The translations under genes and the position numbers were made by a program. Source: Flagellimonas allohymeniacidonis (GTDB lineage Bacteria; Bacteroidota; Bacteroidia; Flavobacteriales; Flavobacteriaceae). From it: 64,000 nucleotides of DNA. This document shows, piece after piece, positions 60,958 through 64,000 of this stretch. The stretch lies in contig NZ_SGIU01000001.1 in the NCBI RefSeq assembly GCF_004296335.1, forward strand, positions 287,290 to 351,289, read 5' to 3'. The notes under the pieces are model-generated. The model was given only the letters and a program-made list of their open reading frames with translations. It made no database searches and had not been told where the DNA came from. Positions within the stretch are counted from its first letter, which is position 1. Each line of letters begins with the position of its first letter.

Positions 60958-62115
60958 ATGAAACCATTAATACCGCTATGTATTGTGTTCCTCTTTTTCG
61001 GTTGTGAACCCAAAAAACCTATTAAAGAGTTTCAGTATAACAATGCTGCAAATTGGGCCTTCCCGTATTTTGAAAAAGTAGATAGCATCAATCCCATTTT
61101 AAGCCCTTCCCCTGAATTGGGATTTCTAGAGCCTATAACAACCGATACTGTGAAATGGGAAGAAAGGAATGTCCTTAATCCAACGGCTGTCGTAAAAAAC
61201 GACCAGGTTTATCTATTGTACAGAGCGCAGGATTCAAGTGGAACTTCACGAATCGGAATGGCCACTAGCACCGACGGTCTTCACTTCCAGAAAATGCCTT
61301 TCCCCATATTTTATCCGGATAATGATTCTATGAAAATTTATGAGTGGAATTATAAAAAGAGTTTACCCCAACAACCAAACTCAGAAGATTGTTATTTCTG
61401 CTATTTTGATGGTGTTGAAGACCCTAGAATTATACAAAGTGAAACAGGGGATTATATAATGACTTACACCTCCTATGACGGAAAAACAGCGCGATTAAGT
61501 ATTGCCACATCAAAAGATTTGTTTTCGTGGGTCAAACATGGCTTGGTATTGAAGGACGAGAAGTATAAGGATACTTGGTCCAAAGCCGGAGCAATAGTAA
61601 GTGAACTACAAGGAAACCAAATAATCGCAAAAAGAATCAATGGGAGGTATTGGATGTACTTTGGCGATACAAATATCTTCTTGGCATCATCTGAAGACCT
61701 TATCAATTGGGAAGTGGCAGAAAATTCGGAGACTGGTAAACGGATTTCTGTGCTACATCCAAGAATGGGTTACTTTGACAGTCGATTAGTAGAACCTGGG
61801 CCTTATGCTTTGATAAGGGATGAGGGTATTCTATTGATTTATAATGGCAGCAACGCTGAAAACTACAATGATTCAAGTTTACCAAAATTTACATATTCTG
61901 CAGGTCAGGCACTATTCGATAAAAATTTGCCTTATAAACTAATAGATAGGACAGAAAACAGCTTTATCCGTCCGGACAAAGACTATGAGAGAGTAGGTGA
62001 GGTTAATGAAGTCTGTTTTGTGGAAGGGCTAGTTTATTTTAGAGAAAAGTGGTTTTTATACTATGGAACGGCTGATTCTAAAATTGCTGTTGCCATCTAT
62101 ACCGATTCAAGGTAG
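60958..62115 (+). CDS. GH130-like five-bladed beta-propeller lipoprotein
   Basis: 385 residues; lipobox FFGCEPKK. Propeller motifs: NPTAVVKNDQVYLLYRAQDS, SRIGMATSTDGLHF, GVEDPRIIQ (the typical family-130 EDPR), then RYWMYFGDTNIFLASSEDL and FYYGTADSKIAVA-like repeats near the end. GH130 members are beta-mannoside phosphorylases or hydrolases; a lipid-anchored form acting outside the cytoplasm favours hydrolysis. The family call is by motif; GH43/32-like propellers are the alternative. Confidence 0.75.
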   Translation: MKPLIPLCIVFLFFGCEPKKPIKEFQYNNAANWAFPYFEKVDSINPILSPSPELGFLEPITTDTVKWEERNVLNPTAVVKNDQVYLLYRAQDSSGTSRIGMATSTDGLHFQKMPFPIFYPDNDSMKIYEWNYKKSLPQQPNSEDCYFCYFDGVEDPRIIQSETGDYIMTYTSYDGKTARLSIATSKDLFSWVKHGLVLKDEKYKDTWSKAGAIVSELQGNQIIAKRINGRYWMYFGDTNIFLASSEDLINWEVAENSETGKRISVLHPRMGYFDSRLVEPGPYALIRDEGILLIYNGSNAENYNDSSLPKFTYSAGQALFDKNLPYKLIDRTENSFIRPDKDYERVGEVNEVCFVEGLVYFREKWFLYYGTADSKIAVAIYTDSR

Positions 62116-62146
62116 TAAGAAAAACATCAAACAGCATAAAAAACCA

Positions 62147-62545
62147 CTACCTGTGTTTAGTTCTTGGCTCCTCTTTGAAAGGTCCAACAGAGTATTTAGC
62201 TGCAATGTCGTTCTCTTTGCCCCAGTCATAAATCTTCCGTAAAATAGGAAGGAACGATAAACCTAGTTTTGAAAGCTTATATTCAGTTCTTGGAGGGATT
62301 TCCTTAAAATCGGTCTTGTATACCCACCCTTCCTCAACTAAGGATTTTAACTGTTGGGTCAGCATCTTTTGTGAAATGTTTGGGATGGCTCTAAAGAGCA
62401 TATTATATCTCATGGGACTGTCTCTAAGTTGCCAGATTATCACTAGTTTCCACCGCCCACCAATGGCCAGCCATGTAGATGTTATTGGACAATCTTCCAA
62501 TATTGATTTTTCATTGATGGAATTTGAAGAGTTGGACTTTCTCAT
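62147..62545 (-). CDS. HxlR-family winged-helix transcription regulator
   Basis: 132 residues with the family core CPITSTWLAIGGRWKLVIIW, LRDSPMRYNMLFRAIPNISQ, KMLTQQLKSLVEEGWV and a closing wing (RTEYKLSKLG). The N-terminal Cys is the typical redox or electrophile-sensing position. Divergent from the SDR gene 88 bp away, which it probably controls. Confidence 0.9.
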   Translation of the reverse strand: MRKSNSSNSINEKSILEDCPITSTWLAIGGRWKLVIIWQLRDSPMRYNMLFRAIPNISQKMLTQQLKSLVEEGWVYKTDFKEIPPRTEYKLSKLGLSFLPILRKIYDWGKENDIAAKYSVGPFKEEPRTKHR

Positions 62546-62633
62546 TATTGAAAACGAACAAAATTGTATGTATACCCTGATTTGTTAGTAAAGATACCCG
62601 ATAATACATTTGCTGAAACAAAAATTACGGACT

Positions 62634-63350
62634 ATGAATTTGAAAGAAAAGCAAATCTTGGTTGTAGGCGGCACTTCAGGAATTGGCAAAGCAGTGGCGG
62701 AGCTAGCATTTGGCTACGGGGCAAAAGTTGTACTTACCGGACGCAATGGTGAAAACGCGTTTAAAGTAGCCAAAACAATTGGCCCATCCGTTGAAGGGGC
62801 TCAGTTGGATATAGTCAACGACTTGGAGATAGAGGCATTTTTTAAAGGCATAGACAGCTTGGACCACATTTATATCGCTGCTGGATCTACCAAATTGGGT
62901 CCTGTAACCGAGGGCGAGTTGGAAGAAAATATGAAAGCCTTTGATACAAGAATCTTGGGAAGTCTCAGAGTGGTCCGCGCCGCCATTGAAAAAATGAAAG
63001 ATTCAGGCTCTATAATTTTCACCGGAGGAGTCTCTACCGATAGACCCATAAAGGGTGCTTGGGTCTCAGGCTTGGCAACTTCGACTGCAGAGCAAATGGC
63101 CAGGGTCTTGGTGATGGAGTTCCCACATGTTAGGTTCAATGCCGTGGCTCCAGGATACACAGATACACCAATGTGGGACCACATTTTGGGCGAGGACAAG
63201 GAAAAAGTTTTGAAAAATGTAGCCGCCTCCCTTCCTGTAAAAAAAATCGCATCCTCCGAGGAGGTTGCATCTGCTGTAATCTTTTTAATGTCCAACGCGT
63301 CTGTTACGGGAGAAATCATCCATGTGGATGGAGGCGGGAGGTTGGTTTAG
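62634..63350 (+). CDS. Short-chain dehydrogenase/reductase with atypical active site
   Basis: 238 residues from ATG 62634 (an upstream in-frame TTG at 62610 is less likely). Cofactor motif VGGTSGIGKAVAEL and an Arg in TGRN suggest NADP(H). At the usual Ser-Tyr-Lys site, the sequence reads IIFTGGVSTDRP...GAWVSGLATSTAEQMARVL, with neither Tyr nor Lys at the YxxxK place. C-terminus GEIIHVDGGGRLV is classical. It may have altered chemistry or be a binding protein. Confidence 0.85.
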   Translation: MNLKEKQILVVGGTSGIGKAVAELAFGYGAKVVLTGRNGENAFKVAKTIGPSVEGAQLDIVNDLEIEAFFKGIDSLDHIYIAAGSTKLGPVTEGELEENMKAFDTRILGSLRVVRAAIEKMKDSGSIIFTGGVSTDRPIKGAWVSGLATSTAEQMARVLVMEFPHVRFNAVAPGYTDTPMWDHILGEDKEKVLKNVAASLPVKKIASSEEVASAVIFLMSNASVTGEIIHVDGGGRLV

Positions 63351-63373
63351 ATTTTAATGCCTTAATTGAGCTT

Positions 63374-64000
63374 TCAACGTTCGGTTTGTTGGCCCATTCT
63401 TTTTTCGTACACCCCTAATTTATCCCAAATGTTATAGAACTCATCGGCACCTTCTCTATCAAGATCTGTGTTCACAAAAAGTAATTTTCCAATTTTGGTT
63501 TTGGGATCAAAGAACATAAAGGTTGATACTCCGGGATCCCCTCCCATATGGCCTATCTGCCCGATAGGGGTGTGCCCAATAAAGAGTCCGCTGTTATACT
63601 CATCATCAAACGGTCTATCCGTGTCCCGTTCCTCTTCAAAATTGCTTTCTGAAAGAAACTCGCTAAAGAAAAGTCTATAACTCTTTTCGGATAGTAATTT
63701 ACCGTTACCTGAACCCCCCCTAATAATTTCGGAAAGATATTTTGCTTTGTCGGTAACCGAAGTTATCAGTCCGCCATCTGGGTACGTAATCAATTTATAG
63801 TCCGGTATTTGTTTACCATCGACGGTAAAAAGTTGCGTTAGTAATGTAGTGTCCAGCTCGGCAGTATTCCAGCCAGAAGAAGTCATTTCCAAAGGTGCCA
63901 AAATGTGTTTTTTTGTAAACTCGGCATATGAAGTTCCTGTGACAATTTCTATTATGTAGGCCGCTAGTGTGGCACCAACATTGGTATATTCATAGAGCTG
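63374..64000 (-). CDS. Beta-lactamase-family serine hydrolase (N-terminal part outside window)
   Basis: 209 residues visible; the frame is open to the window edge. It contains YEYTNVGATLAAYIIE (YxN motif), MTSSGWN and a late GQIGHMGGDPG (HxG motif). The SxxK motif must lie beyond base 64000. Not closely similar to the serine hydrolase at 21406. Confidence 0.85.
   Translation of the reverse strand, partial: QLYEYTNVGATLAAYIIEIVTGTSYAEFTKKHILAPLEMTSSGWNTAELDTTLLTQLFTVDGKQIPDYKLITYPDGGLITSVTDKAKYLSEIIRGGSGNGKLLSEKSYRLFFSEFLSESNFEEERDTDRPFDDEYNSGLFIGHTPIGQIGHMGGDPGVSTFMFFDPKTKIGKLLFVNTDLDREGADEFYNIWDKLGVYEKRMGQQTER

Overview
The window reads as a chromosome segment of a marine-type Flavobacteriaceae (Bacteroidota). 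Supporting signs are the Bacteroidota -7 box (TAnnTTTG) in front of the tRNA gene, weak Shine-Dalgarno sites, many SPII lipoproteins, a LytS/LytTR regulatory pair, a class II xylose isomerase operon and Bacteroidota-type Rhs/YD-repeat proteins. I cannot name the species from sequence alone.

Region 1 (1-11626) is a carbohydrate-use locus. It holds the end of a secreted repeat protein with carbohydrate-binding-like domains, then a plus-strand run of GH3 beta-glucosidase, lipoprotein GH17, lipoprotein GH30, a GPH-family sugar symporter, a second GH17 without a signal peptide, xylulokinase and xylose isomerase. The enzyme set fits a beta-1,3/1,6-glucan (laminarin-like) substrate, with a pentose/hexose isomerisation branch at the end.

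Region 2 (11724-21017) is a tRNA-Arg(UCU) gene and a 9.3-kb integrated element bounded by 46-bp direct copies of the tRNA 3' half. It carries a tyrosine recombinase, an excisionase-like HTH protein, a winged-helix replication-type protein, a small protein resembling phage small terminase subunits, several small unknown genes and an accessory end with a membrane-anchored PD-(D/E)xK nuclease-like protein. The gene order resembles a phage satellite. Putative integrase arm sites (TGTAACACA/TGTTACACA) lie at both ends.

Region 3 (21018-60658) runs to a third copy of the tRNA 3' half and has no integrase of its own, so it looks like an older or cis-mobilised island stacked on the same tRNA. Its left part has a serine hydrolase, an alpha/beta hydrolase and a LytS/LytTR system. 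The rest is the most interesting part of the window: a complete-looking type II secretion/type IV pilus-like machine split into two blocks (28881-35110 minus; 55461-60523 plus) that bracket two large Rhs proteins and an array of truncated Rhs tips, each followed by a candidate immunity gene. The tip cassettes are joined by repeated Rhs-core DNA and by a five-copy module made of a covarying stem-loop and a terminator. The inferred system is a polymorphic toxin with a recombination-fed store of alternative warheads, possibly exported by the flanking pseudopilus machine.

Region 4 (60659-64000) is ordinary flanking chromosome: a GH130-like lipoprotein, an HxlR-type regulator divergent from an atypical SDR enzyme, and the end of a beta-lactamase-like serine hydrolase that runs off the window.
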